Below are positions 33,709 to 41,717 of a stretch of DNA of 64,000 nucleotides, one piece after another. The DNA is from Mesolinea sp040772305. GTDB taxonomy: Bacteria; Chloroflexota; Anaerolineae; Anaerolineales; Anaerolineaceae. The notes under the pieces were generated by a model that ran no database searches, was not told the origin of the DNA, and saw nothing but the letters and a program-made list of their open reading frames with translations. A program made the translations under genes and the position numbers. How positions within the stretch are numbered: the first letter of the stretch is position 1; each line of letters starts with the position of its first letter. The stretch lies in assembly GCA_040772305.1 (NCBI GenBank), contig JAXGYK010000001.1, positions 1,178,001 through 1,242,000 on the forward strand. The letters run 5' to 3'.

Positions 33709-34409
33709 GTTCTGCGGTTCCGGCAAATTGTCCTGACCTTGATGCGCTGCATACTGCACAAATCCAGTGCCGGCTGTGTCCCCGTTTGGTAGCCTGGCGC
33801 GAAGAAGTGGCAGCTACCAAACGCCGTGCCTATCGCGATCAGGTCTACTGGGGCAAGCCTGTGCCGGGTTTTGGCGATTCCCAGGCACGACTGCTGGTTT
33901 TAGGCCTGGCGCCCGGCGCTCATGGCAGCAACCGGACTGGGCGCATGTTTACCGGGGATGGCAGCGGTAACTTCCTGTTCCCGGCGCTGTATGCTGCCGG
34001 TTTTGCCAGCCAGCCAGACGCAAGTCACCAGGGCGATGGCTTGATGCTTAAGGATATGTACATCACTGCTATTGTGCGCTGTGTACCGCCGGCAAACAAA
34101 CCCCTGCGAGAAGAAGTAGCTGCTTGCCTGCCCTGGCTCCAGGCTGAACTGCGTTTACTCAAGCAGATTCAGGGTGTGGTGCTGCTGGGAAAAATGGCGT
34201 TTGATGCTTTACGCTCGCTGCCCGAGTTTGCTGCATATGATTGGAGACAGACAAAGTTTGGACACGGGCTCTTTTACCCGGCACCGGATGAAGATACTCC
34301 CTGGTTGCTTTGTTCCTACCATCCCAGCATGCAAAATACCCAAACCGGCAAACTGACCCAGGAAATGTTTGCCCAAATCTGGCAAAAAGCCAAGGACGAA
34401 CTGCGGTGA
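33705..34409 (+). CDS. Uracil-DNA glycosylase, family 5 (UDGb) type
   Basis: The protein (234 residues) shows the iron-sulfur cluster cysteines starting with CRLCPRL (Cys22, Cys25), the active-site motif GLAPGAHGSNRTGRMFTGD, and the C-terminal HPS motif (YHPSMQNTQTG). Motif A with GAHG rather than GEAPG places it nearer family 5 (UDGb) than family 4. It removes uracil and some other deaminated bases from DNA. It is flanked by overlapping neighbours on both sides: ATGA with the methyltransferase and GTGA with the HutD-kinase fusion. Confidence 0.88.
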   Translation: MSSAVPANCPDLDALHTAQIQCRLCPRLVAWREEVAATKRRAYRDQVYWGKPVPGFGDSQARLLVLGLAPGAHGSNRTGRMFTGDGSGNFLFPALYAAGFASQPDASHQGDGLMLKDMYITAIVRCVPPANKPLREEVAACLPWLQAELRLLKQIQGVVLLGKMAFDALRSLPEFAAYDWRQTKFGHGLFYPAPDEDTPWLLCSYHPSMQNTQTGKLTQEMFAQIWQKAKDELR

Positions 34410-35587
34410 AAATCTTGCCGCTTGATGAGGCAGAATGCAGCTCTTGGGGCGGGGGGAGTACCGCAGAATTGCTCATTCTGCCTGCCGGGTCATCCTATTC
34501 CGAGCGCAACTTTGATTATCGCATCTCGCTGGCGAGTATTGACCAGCCCGGCTCTGCCTTTACTTTCCTGCCCGGTATCGACCGCTTGATCACCGGTCTG
34601 GATGGGATTCTTGACTTGGAAGTCAACGGGAAACCGGTTTCCCTCTGGCAGGGTCAGGTGCTTGCCTTCCGCGGTGAGGATGCGGTCTTTTCCCGCTCCG
34701 CCGGCCGCGATCTTAACCTGATGATGCGCCGCGGTAAACCGGGCAGAGTGTTTTGGACCCAGGGTGAACTCACTGGTCCCCTCTACATCTTCGACCCAGG
34801 ACAGGAAATTTTTTACGAACTCGAAGCAGGTGAAACTTTCTCTTTCGGGCGTGTGGCGGTTTTCGATCTGGCTCCGATAACCCTGCCTCCTCAGTTACAG
34901 GAAGCTGTAAAGGGCATGCAGATGCAAAGTATCGGGACAGGTCTCAGCAGTTCCAGAGTCCTGCGTTTCACTGACAGTGAAAAAACCTACTATCTCAAAA
35001 GCGATCATTCGCATAGATTAAAAGAAGAAGCAGCCATTCTGCACTGGCTGCAGGGCAAACTCCCTGTTCCCCAAATCATTCTGGACCTTCCCGGACATCT
35101 CCTCATGACGGCAGTGCCAGGACGTCCTGCCTTTTCGCAGGACCTAAGTGCTCTGCTGGAAGCGCTCTTTGATGGCTTGCACCAGTTGCGCTCTGTTCCT
35201 CTCGCGGATTGCCCGCAGGACCGCAGTATTGCTCAACAACTCAAGCAGGCTTATCACCGCCTCGAAAAGGGCCAGGTTGATTCGCGAGTCAAAGACCCCT
35301 GGAAGATCTTCCGCTGGCTGCAGGATAACCAGCCTGCGGAGGAACCCTGTTTTATACATGGCGACTACTGCCTGCCGAATGTATACATCGCCGGTAAAAA
35401 GGCGGTCGGGTTCATTGATTTAGGCTCTGCCGGATCGGGCAGCGCCTGGAACGATCTCGCTTTGTGCTATCGTTCCTTCATGAAAAATTACCCCCAGGCA
35501 AATCGCGAGCTGTTTGCTGCCGTCTGGACTGCCCCGCTGGATTGGGACCTCATCCATTATTACATCCAATTGGATGAATTGGCATAG
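34406..35587 (+). CDS. Fusion of HutD/Ves-like cupin and aminoglycoside phosphotransferase-like kinase
   Basis: Residues 1 to about 170 match the HutD/Ves family: SSWGGGSTAELLILP, then the RISLASIDQPGSAFTFLPGIDR signature beginning YRISLA, and a GQVLAFRGEDAV strand. Residues about 175-393 are a small-molecule kinase of the APH type, with the catalytic loop CFIHGDYCLPNVYI and the metal Asp in VGFIDLGSAG. HutD-type proteins are associated with histidine use, and APH kinases phosphorylate hydroxylated small molecules, so a joint role is unknown. GTG 34406 is chosen because it overlaps the UDG stop (GTGA) and fits the HutD N-terminus. The Brenner-type motif lacks the usual CGR after FID. Confidence 0.85.
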   Translation: MKILPLDEAECSSWGGGSTAELLILPAGSSYSERNFDYRISLASIDQPGSAFTFLPGIDRLITGLDGILDLEVNGKPVSLWQGQVLAFRGEDAVFSRSAGRDLNLMMRRGKPGRVFWTQGELTGPLYIFDPGQEIFYELEAGETFSFGRVAVFDLAPITLPPQLQEAVKGMQMQSIGTGLSSSRVLRFTDSEKTYYLKSDHSHRLKEEAAILHWLQGKLPVPQIILDLPGHLLMTAVPGRPAFSQDLSALLEALFDGLHQLRSVPLADCPQDRSIAQQLKQAYHRLEKGQVDSRVKDPWKIFRWLQDNQPAEEPCFIHGDYCLPNVYIAGKKAVGFIDLGSAGSGSAWNDLALCYRSFMKNYPQANRELFAAVWTAPLDWDLIHYYIQLDELA

Positions 35588-35588
35588 C

Positions 35589-35855
35589 TCAAGCTTGCTC
35601 TTCCAACAAGGTATTCTTTATTTCAGTAATCGTCAATCCCTGCTTTTTTAGCCCATTGATCCTGTCCAGCTGCGCCAGCGCTTTCTGCCGCGGGTAGCGT
35701 CGTGTCAGGCCTTCGTCTTCCTGCTCAAAGTGTAGCATCCCTTCCTCGGTGTAAAATTTAAGCGTGGAGTAACGGGCTCCGCTTAAACGCACCAGTTCAC
35801 CGATAGTAACTAACTCTGCGTCTTGGATCACCTGCAGGGGGCGTCGTCGGGACAT
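35589..35855 (-). CDS. Small MerR-like DNA-binding protein
   Basis: The 88-residue protein is mostly one winged helix-turn-helix of the MerR type: TIGELVRLSGARYSTLKFYTEEGML, followed by RRYPRQKALAQLDRINGLKKQGLTITEIK. There is no effector domain, so it resembles excisionase- or MerR-N-only regulators. It lies two bases downstream of the GPP34 gene on the same strand and is probably co-transcribed with it. Its target is unknown. Confidence 0.8.
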   Translation of the reverse strand: MSRRRPLQVIQDAELVTIGELVRLSGARYSTLKFYTEEGMLHFEQEDEGLTRRYPRQKALAQLDRINGLKKQGLTITEIKNTLLEEQA

Positions 35856-35857
35856 GG

Positions 35858-36559
35858 CTAAAGGTTACCTGTAACGATCGTGGAGATCACGATTGCATAG
35901 AAACCTTCAAGGATTTCGATCACTTCTTTAAGCACGGCATTGGCAGGGTCTTGCTTAAAGGCGTTGATGCGTGCTTTAATCTGTTTGCTTTCGTGCTCTG
36001 AGAAATAGCGCTTCAGCAGTTTTACCTTGTCCAGCAGGATTGCAAGGATTGTCGATTCACGTTCCGGACTGCCCTCTTCTAAAAGGTTCACGCGCAGATT
36101 CTGGATGATTCGCTCCGTGGCGGCACTATCCACCTTCCATACGGTCTTTTTAATCCCTAAAAATCCGCTGCTTTCGCTGGGGCAGATCAGCTGCTTTGTC
36201 TGAAGCGAATCCAGGACTGAATTTATGTATCCCTTCAGGGTCTTATCATCAAAATCAGTAAAGAATTTGTATACTAATTCCTGCATTGTCTGGTTTTTCG
36301 TGCTCTGGATAATTTCCGTCATAGTTTGCAGGTAAGGCCGCTGCTCAGGCGCCACGCCTTTCAAAACCAATCGCGAACTGTCATCCCAAAACTTGGGTTT
36401 TTCGGCTTTGGGCAGGGCCAAAAGACCTTCCTGCACCATTTCCAGCAGTCCCGCTGCAACCATGCTTGCCGGCGTTTCATCATTTAATAAAGGGTTCAGC
36501 TCCCGCTCTTCGCTTAGCAGGATTAAGGCCAGTTCCTGGGTGATGCTAAGGTCTTCCAT
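35858..36559 (-). CDS. GPP34 (GOLPH3-like) family protein
   Basis: The 233-residue protein begins with the GPP34 signature (LSITQELALILLSEERE then MVAAGLLEMVQEGLLAL) and continues as an all-helical domain. In eukaryotes the family (GOLPH3/Vps74) binds phosphatidylinositol-4-phosphate on Golgi membranes and sorts glycosyltransferases; bacterial members have no established role. No membrane segment except a mildly hydrophobic C-terminus (GFYAIVISTIVTGNL). It forms a pair with the small MerR-like gene downstream. GGAG precedes the ATG. Confidence 0.78.
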   Translation of the reverse strand: MEDLSITQELALILLSEERELNPLLNDETPASMVAAGLLEMVQEGLLALPKAEKPKFWDDSSRLVLKGVAPEQRPYLQTMTEIIQSTKNQTMQELVYKFFTDFDDKTLKGYINSVLDSLQTKQLICPSESSGFLGIKKTVWKVDSAATERIIQNLRVNLLEEGSPERESTILAILLDKVKLLKRYFSEHESKQIKARINAFKQDPANAVLKEVIEILEGFYAIVISTIVTGNL

Positions 36560-36582
36560 TTTTACTCCTCTTTTTAGCCTGC

Positions 36583-36610
36583 TTATTACTTACTACTTAT
36601 TACTTACTGT
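36583..36610. repeat. Two tandem copies of a 14-bp unit upstream of the GPP34 gene
   Basis: TTATTACTTACTAC (36583-36596) is followed directly by TTATTACTTACTGT (36597-36610), 12 of 14 identical. The tract sits 24-51 bases upstream of the GPP34 start codon, in the promoter zone for that strand, and could be a regulator site or a simple repeat. Confidence 0.7.
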
Positions 36611-36668
36611 TACTATACAAGATCGTAAAATGGAATACAAGAGCCCTGGAAATAATTTAACCTATTCT

Positions 36669-37157
36669 TTACAGCAGGATCTCGCGCGTTCCCACTTCGG
36701 TCAGCGCTTCTCCCTCAAACAACACTGCCAGACCGTTTTTATGGTCCCAGCTGCAATCGGCCAAAAAGCCTGCTGTGGGCAATGCCTTCCCTTTGGCAAA
36801 GAGGATTTCCAGCGGGGTAACCAAGGGATAAAGTGCTTCCAGGTGCTGGATTTTTGGGGCAATCTGGTCTGCAACTTCGGTGCTGGGCTGTGCATTGCGC
36901 AAATCCTCATTGATCACTTCATAGTAGCGGAAGGCTGCCCGTTCAATTCGGAAAATGCGGTTGTCCAGGGCCTGGAAGAAGCTTTGGTAAGCCAGTACCT
37001 GGTTCTGATCAAAAACACCGGATTCATCTCCCTGGAGTAAAACCAGCAGAGTGCATAATCGCCCAAAGATTGGCATCTGAACGGTTTTTGTCCAAATCCC
37101 CATCCAGCGCAGTTCGCCAAAAAGCAGGTGTTCAATGGTTTTCGGCTTCAGGGCCAC
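36669..37157 (-). CDS. Protein of unknown function
   Basis: The protein has about 162 residues from GTG 37157, which has GAGGAA four bases upstream. A longer version from 37202 would overlap the Sir2 gene by 71 bases and is less likely. It contains LLFGELRWMGIWTKTVQMP and a later TPLEILFAKGKALP then AVLFEGEALTEVGTREILL. The pattern is mixed alpha/beta and soluble. I do not recognise a family with confidence. It overlaps the 3' end of the Sir2 gene by 26 bases, so the two are probably co-translated. Confidence 0.65.
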   Translation of the reverse strand: MALKPKTIEHLLFGELRWMGIWTKTVQMPIFGRLCTLLVLLQGDESGVFDQNQVLAYQSFFQALDNRIFRIERAAFRYYEVINEDLRNAQPSTEVADQIAPKIQHLEALYPLVTPLEILFAKGKALPTAGFLADCSWDHKNGLAVLFEGEALTEVGTREILL

Positions 37158-37929
37158 TGTCTTCCTCTGCAATTTTGGCAAGCTCCCAAAGTACTTGATC
37201 AATATCGCTGCGCAAAATGTAGTTTGCCTGGTAATCGTAGGGGGTGGGGTCGTGATTGATTAACACCAGGGTGTCTCCGCTAAACAGGTTCACCAAACCT
37301 GCTGCCGGATAAACGGCCAGGGAGGTTCCTCCCACAATGAGCAGGTCAGCATCGCGAACAGCCTGAACGGCATCATCCAGAGTGCCTGGATCCAACTGCT
37401 CCTGGTAGAGCACCACATCCGGTCGAACACGACCTCCACAGCGCTGGCACTGCGGAACTCCCGCATGCTGCGCAGCACTGCTTTCGGCATCCTCTAGAGT
37501 GTAGGACTGGTAGCAGTCTTCACAGTAAAAACGCAGTGTGTTGCCATGCAGCTCGATCACATTCTTTGACCCGGCTTGCTGATGTAAGCCATCAATGTTT
37601 TGGGTAATGACTGCCTGCAGTTTCCCAGCGGCTTCCAGTTTGGCCAAAGCCAGATGGGCCTGGTTTGGTTTGGCGTTCCGCGCAACCAGGTTTCCAAAAT
37701 GATACTTGAAGAACTCCTGCGGGTGCCTGCGGTAAAAGCGATGGCTTAGCATTTCTTCAGGGCTGTAGCTGCTGTCGTGCTTTTGATTGTAAAGCCCGGT
37801 AGCGGAGCGAAAATCGGGTATGCCAGAGGCTGTGGAAACCCCTGCACCCCCAAAAAATACAGTGTTCTTACTTTTTTTCAGGGCGATTTTTACGGCATCA
37901 ATTTGCTTTGTTTCGTTTAATCTGTCCAT
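37132..37929 (-). CDS. Sir2-family NAD-dependent protein deacylase
   Basis: The sirtuin (265 residues) has the NAD-binding motif GAGVSTASGIPDFRS (28-42), the TQNIDGLHQQAGS loop (109-121), catalytic His128 in IELHGN, and four zinc cysteines (136, 139, 161, 164). It removes acetyl or other acyl groups from lysine using NAD. The deacetylase type is supported by the zinc module and the VRPDVVLYQEQL segment. It is four bases downstream of a methyltransferase gene and overlaps the unknown gene after it. Confidence 0.93.
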   Translation of the reverse strand: MDRLNETKQIDAVKIALKKSKNTVFFGGAGVSTASGIPDFRSATGLYNQKHDSSYSPEEMLSHRFYRRHPQEFFKYHFGNLVARNAKPNQAHLALAKLEAAGKLQAVITQNIDGLHQQAGSKNVIELHGNTLRFYCEDCYQSYTLEDAESSAAQHAGVPQCQRCGGRVRPDVVLYQEQLDPGTLDDAVQAVRDADLLIVGGTSLAVYPAAGLVNLFSGDTLVLINHDPTPYDYQANYILRSDIDQVLWELAKIAEEDSGPEAENH

Positions 37930-37933
37930 GACC

Positions 37934-38722
37934 CTATTCTAAGCCATCCTGCTTGCAGTTCGTCTGGGCTGGTTTCTGCGCAGCAATCCAAACCCGTCCG
38001 TCTTGGCTGCCCAGGGGACTCATCTGGCGTGGTTTGCCGGTGATATGCAAAACTTCCAGCCCTGCTGCATTCAGCAGCAACAGAATGTCATCGATTGCAT
38101 AGCCGCGCTCGCGGTGGCTTTCCTCATACCGCTTCCAGTTTCTTCCTTCGCGCTCAAACATTACCAGACGCATCGTAGCGATGTTGTTTTCGTAATCGCA
38201 GCTGTTCTCAGCGACTTCATAGTAATCGGGCGTTTCTTGCTGGACATAATAAGGGAAGCGCTGCCATTGGACGCAAATACCGTAAATTGTGTTCATGTCG
38301 AACAGAAAGTAGCCGCCGGGGTTCAGGTGGGCAGCTGCGTTTTTAAAACAGGCAGCCAGCTTGTCAACCTCCAGCAGGTAATTCAGGCTGTCAAACCAGG
38401 AGGTCACGCAATCAAAAGCCTTGCCTAAGCTAAAATCTGCCATATCCCCCTGGATCCATTCCACAGTAGCTTTGCTGGCCTCGGCTTCGGCTTTGGCAAT
38501 GCTTAAAAGCTGGGTGCTCTGGTCCAACCCGGTCACATCCCGGCCAGCCTTTGCCTGCGCGATTGCAAATTCACCGCCGCCGCAGGCCAGGTCCAGTAAG
38601 GTTTTTGGCTCAAATTCCAGCAAATTCAGCCAATGGGGGAAGATCTCTTCAATGACCCAGCGTGTGAATTGGGTATAGGGTCCGCTTTGGTAGTGTTTGG
38701 CAAAGTGCTGATATACAGACAT
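37934..38722 (-). CDS. SAM-dependent methyltransferase
   Basis: This 262-residue class I methyltransferase has motif I LLDLACGGGEFAIAQ, an acidic residue in VTGLDQSTQLL, and motif IV IQGDMADFSLGKAFDCVTSWFDSLNYLL. It also has LNPGGYFLFDMNTIYG and an aromatic Tyr/Phe-rich insertion (RFPYYVQQETPDYYEVAE), features seen in small-molecule or tRNA-modifying members. The acceptor is unknown. It is the first gene of a probable operon with Sir2 and the unknown gene. Upstream of it begins the sugar-catabolic block. Confidence 0.8.
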   Translation of the reverse strand: MSVYQHFAKHYQSGPYTQFTRWVIEEIFPHWLNLLEFEPKTLLDLACGGGEFAIAQAKAGRDVTGLDQSTQLLSIAKAEAEASKATVEWIQGDMADFSLGKAFDCVTSWFDSLNYLLEVDKLAACFKNAAAHLNPGGYFLFDMNTIYGICVQWQRFPYYVQQETPDYYEVAENSCDYENNIATMRLVMFEREGRNWKRYEESHRERGYAIDDILLLLNAAGLEVLHITGKPRQMSPLGSQDGRVWIAAQKPAQTNCKQDGLE

Positions 38723-38862
38723 TTTCTCCTCAATGATCCAGGATTTAGATTCAATATAAGAGAATCTTAATTGTTTTCTGCTTCACACGCCAGGCCAAAA
38801 GCTCAGGAAAGTAAAATCTTTTAGTTTTCTATTACATCACTTGCTTGATTCTCTTTCAGATC

Positions 38863-39423
38863 TTATAAAAGCTTCTTCCCATCAGAATATGCCACACCCA
38901 CCTGAGCGCCCAGTTCCAGATACAAATGATTCATCGGATCAAAGGTGATAACGTTAAGCTTTGTCAGATCTACTTTTCCCTCCTCATTGAGTACGGACTC
39001 ATCGGCACAGACGTTGATGATCTCACCAATCATATAGCCGGTAGATTTGTCATAGCTGACCATTTTACACTCCAGAGCCACAGGCAGTTCGTCAATAAGC
39101 GGTGCATTTACATGTTCACTTCTGGTGGTGTGAAAACCGGATTTCGCCATTTTGTCCGGCGTATCATTTCCGGAGGTAATACCTATGTAATCCAGCTCAG
39201 TCACATATTCCCGAATGCCCATACTTACCGTGTAATAACCTGTTTCAAAAATATTCTTGGTGGTCTTATGGCCTGCACTCAGGCAAATTCCTACCAGGTT
39301 CGTGTCCACGATTCCGCCCCAGGCGGCTGTCATGGCATTCGCAACTCCATCCTTGTCATAAGCGGCAACAGCCAGAACCGGCATCGGATACAATACGGTC
39401 TTAGCACCAAAATTCTTTCTCAT
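38863..39423 (-). CDS. Flavin reductase-like (FMN-binding split barrel) protein
   Basis: The protein (187 residues) begins MRKNFGAKTVLYPMPVLAVAAYDKDG and has the flavin-reductase-like fold signature: NAMTAAWGGIVDTNL, ICLSAGHKTTKNIFETGYY and ECKMVSYDKSTGYMIGEI. It probably binds FMN or iron and may reduce or bind flavin. The start is ATG 39423; an earlier in-frame codon at 39453 precedes the ribosome-binding site (AAAGGAG). It is the last gene of the four-gene sugar operon, 52 bases after the kinase. Its link to sugar use is unclear. Confidence 0.8.
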   Translation of the reverse strand: MRKNFGAKTVLYPMPVLAVAAYDKDGVANAMTAAWGGIVDTNLVGICLSAGHKTTKNIFETGYYTVSMGIREYVTELDYIGITSGNDTPDKMAKSGFHTTRSEHVNAPLIDELPVALECKMVSYDKSTGYMIGEIINVCADESVLNEEGKVDLTKLNVITFDPMNHLYLELGAQVGVAYSDGKKLL

Positions 39424-39474
39424 ATCAAAAACAACTCCTTTCCCAAATGTCATAAATGTAACAGTTGAGAGCCA

Positions 39475-41019
39475 TCAGTCCAGCCTGCTCAGTTCCTCAG
39501 TATAGCCGCGGGTGGCCTCAATAAAAAGATCATACTTTTTCAGCAGCCGGTCGTACACCTGTCTGTTTTCCGGGTTTGGCTCATATATCTGGTCCACTTT
39601 GGCAAATTTTCGGGCGGTTTCCTCAATACTGTCCCATGCGCCAGCTCCATAACCGGCAATAATGGCCGCACCCAGGCAGGCGGCATCCTGGGTATTCTTC
39701 ATGGTAACCACCTGACGCCCGGTAATATCTGCTTTGATCTGACACCAGAGCGGACTTAAAGAACCACCTCCCAGAGAACGAATCTGTGTAATCTTCACAC
39801 CGGTAAGTTCTTCAATATACTCCAGCATCTTCGTGATGTTGCAGGCCAGAGCCTCCATAAAGGCACGAATGATATGCCCCTTTGTATGTCCCAGGGAGAG
39901 TCCGTAGAGGGTTCCCCGACCATAGATATCCGGATGAGGACTGCCAGCTCCTCCAAAGAAAGGCATCAGAAACAGGCCTTCCGCTCCCGGAGGTGTGGCC
40001 GCTGCCAGCTGATCCATCAGGTCATAAGCATTGCCCTCTCCCGCTTCCTCCTTTGCCATCTCCTCATGGCAGAGCGTGTCGCGAAGCCAGCGGAGCAAAA
40101 TACCTCCTTTGGCACCTGCCTGAAGCATGTAGGAGTCCGCTATCACATTATAGTTACAGGGTACGCATCCGTTTTTGTCGAAGACAGGTTCGGGAGCAGA
40201 TGTACAGACCATCAGTGCGCCCCCGGTGGACTCAGAGAAAATGCCAGAGCCTACGTTGCCCACACCAACGGCGCCGGAACACTGATCCTGGCCCCCCACC
40301 ACCAGAAGCAAACTGCGAGGAAGTCCCAGCTCGTCTGCCACAATGGGGTCAATTGTTCCCACCGGCGTACCGGACTCTTTGATCACAGGCAGCTGAGCGG
40401 GGGTGATTCCCAGATAATCCAGCATTTCGGGCCACCAGTCCTTGCGGACAATATCCCAGAGATAAGAGGTACACCAGCTGGATCCATGACTCACACACTG
40501 CCCACACATATGCCAGAGAATATAGTCGTCGCACATGAACATCATGCGAATCTTTTCAAACAAGTCCGGTTTATTTTTCTTAAACCATAAAATCTTAGTA
40601 GCAGGATAAACCGGATCTATGGGACACTGTCCTGTGGCATGAACAATCTCTTCAGGCGTAAAGCGGGCATTGATCTCAATAGCTTCTTCTTCTGCGCGGC
40701 TGTCCATCCAGACGTAAAAATTATCCAGAGGCTGCATGTTTTCGTCCAGAAAAACAATGGTCTCTGCGGATGAATCCATTGCAAAAGCTGCCACCAGTTC
40801 TTTATCCACTCCGGATTCGTCCATTACCTTTTTTACACAGGACTTAAAAGTCTCCCAGTATAGGCTAGGAATCTGCTCTACCCTCTGAGCAGTAGGCTTT
40901 AAAAGCTCATACTCCTCCGCATGGTGGAGAACCTTGTTGCCGCAGTCATCAAAGAGAGCCGCCTTAATCGCGGTAGTTCCAATATCAACGCCGAGATAAT
41001 ACTTATGCGCCAAAGTCAC
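39475..41019 (-). CDS. FGGY-family carbohydrate kinase (xylulokinase-like)
   Basis: The kinase has 514 residues, typical of FGGY enzymes. The N-terminal phosphate motif YLGVDIGTTAIKAALFD, the substrate region FYVWMDSRAEEEA, the catalytic Asp in VVGGQDQCSGAVG, and the C-terminal IRSLGGGSLSPLWCQIKADI with a late CLGAAIIAGYGAGAW are visible. By family it phosphorylates a ketose or polyol such as xylulose. It starts at GTG 41019 with AAAGGA upstream, 13 bases after the TIM-barrel gene. Coupled to an aldolase-type gene, it suggests a kinase-then-cleavage route. Confidence 0.88.
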   Translation of the reverse strand: MTLAHKYYLGVDIGTTAIKAALFDDCGNKVLHHAEEYELLKPTAQRVEQIPSLYWETFKSCVKKVMDESGVDKELVAAFAMDSSAETIVFLDENMQPLDNFYVWMDSRAEEEAIEINARFTPEEIVHATGQCPIDPVYPATKILWFKKNKPDLFEKIRMMFMCDDYILWHMCGQCVSHGSSWCTSYLWDIVRKDWWPEMLDYLGITPAQLPVIKESGTPVGTIDPIVADELGLPRSLLLVVGGQDQCSGAVGVGNVGSGIFSESTGGALMVCTSAPEPVFDKNGCVPCNYNVIADSYMLQAGAKGGILLRWLRDTLCHEEMAKEEAGEGNAYDLMDQLAAATPPGAEGLFLMPFFGGAGSPHPDIYGRGTLYGLSLGHTKGHIIRAFMEALACNITKMLEYIEELTGVKITQIRSLGGGSLSPLWCQIKADITGRQVVTMKNTQDAACLGAAIIAGYGAGAWDSIEETARKFAKVDQIYEPNPENRQVYDRLLKKYDLFIEATRGYTEELSRLD

Positions 41020-41032
41020 CGTTTCCTTTCTG

Positions 41033-41695
41033 TCATTTTTTCAAATATTCACATACCTTGGTAATCTGCTCGGCAAAAGTGCCGCCAAATTTGCCCTCAA
41101 AGAAAGCACCGCCGACGGTGAAAGCCGCCAGATTCGGCAAAGTCTTGAGAAAATCAATGCGCTCAAAACTGTTGACGCTCCCTGCCAGGCGGAAAGGCTT
41201 CTCCATAGCAAGATCAAGGTTCTTCAACAGTTCGACGGGATCTCCGTCCACATAGCGGAAAGCAGAGATGGTAATGCCGGTAATGTTCCTCTTCAAATCT
41301 GCCTTTGCGCTTTCCACAATCGACTCGATGCTTCCCCTCAGGCGACTGTCTTCAGCCAGGGCCGTAAAAGGAGAGTAGGCCATCCCTGCCTCCTCACAGA
41401 CCTTTGCCACGCTCTCGTAGTAGACAGTTCCGAGCAAGTGGTCAACACCTGCCTCTACGCAGCGCCTGGCAGCATCCAGACATTTCTCTTCTTCCATGGC
41501 CAAGACTTCAATATAAACGGTCTTGCCGTGCTCTTTCATGCATTTGATCAGGTTCGCCATGCTTTCAGGCGTGGTTCCCTCAATTTTAAAGCCCCAATGA
41601 CTGGCAGGCGCATCCTTGCATTCCAGAAAGATTTCCTTTGCATTCTGTACGGTGACGTCATGCCATGTCAACATTACAATCAATTCCAAAGACAT
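41033..41695 (-). CDS. TIM-barrel, phosphate-binding protein of unknown reaction
   Basis: The protein (221 residues from ATG 41695, with AAGGGG upstream) has the alternating strand-helix pattern of a beta/alpha barrel. Strand motifs include ELIVMLTWHDVTV, HWGFKIEGT, VYIEVLAMEEE, HLLGTVYYES, ITISAFRYVDGD, FRLAGSVNSFERI and FTVGGAFFEGKFGG. The last two resemble the phosphate-gripping loops of ribulose-phosphate epimerase and KDPG aldolase-like barrels. I cannot name the family. Its place between an aldolase and a sugar kinase suggests an isomerase, epimerase or aldolase acting on a sugar phosphate. Confidence 0.7.
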   Translation of the reverse strand: MSLELIVMLTWHDVTVQNAKEIFLECKDAPASHWGFKIEGTTPESMANLIKCMKEHGKTVYIEVLAMEEEKCLDAARRCVEAGVDHLLGTVYYESVAKVCEEAGMAYSPFTALAEDSRLRGSIESIVESAKADLKRNITGITISAFRYVDGDPVELLKNLDLAMEKPFRLAGSVNSFERIDFLKTLPNLAAFTVGGAFFEGKFGGTFAEQITKVCEYLKK

Positions 41696-41717
41696 ATCGA
41701 TGTATTCCCCTTCGTTC

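Noticed and set aside
36583..36610. Start of a CRISPR array or minisatellite
   Set aside because: There are only two direct copies of 14 bp with no spacers.
39874..40590. 238-codon open frame antisense to the FGGY kinase
   Set aside because: It has low-complexity translation and sits opposite a well-supported kinase gene.
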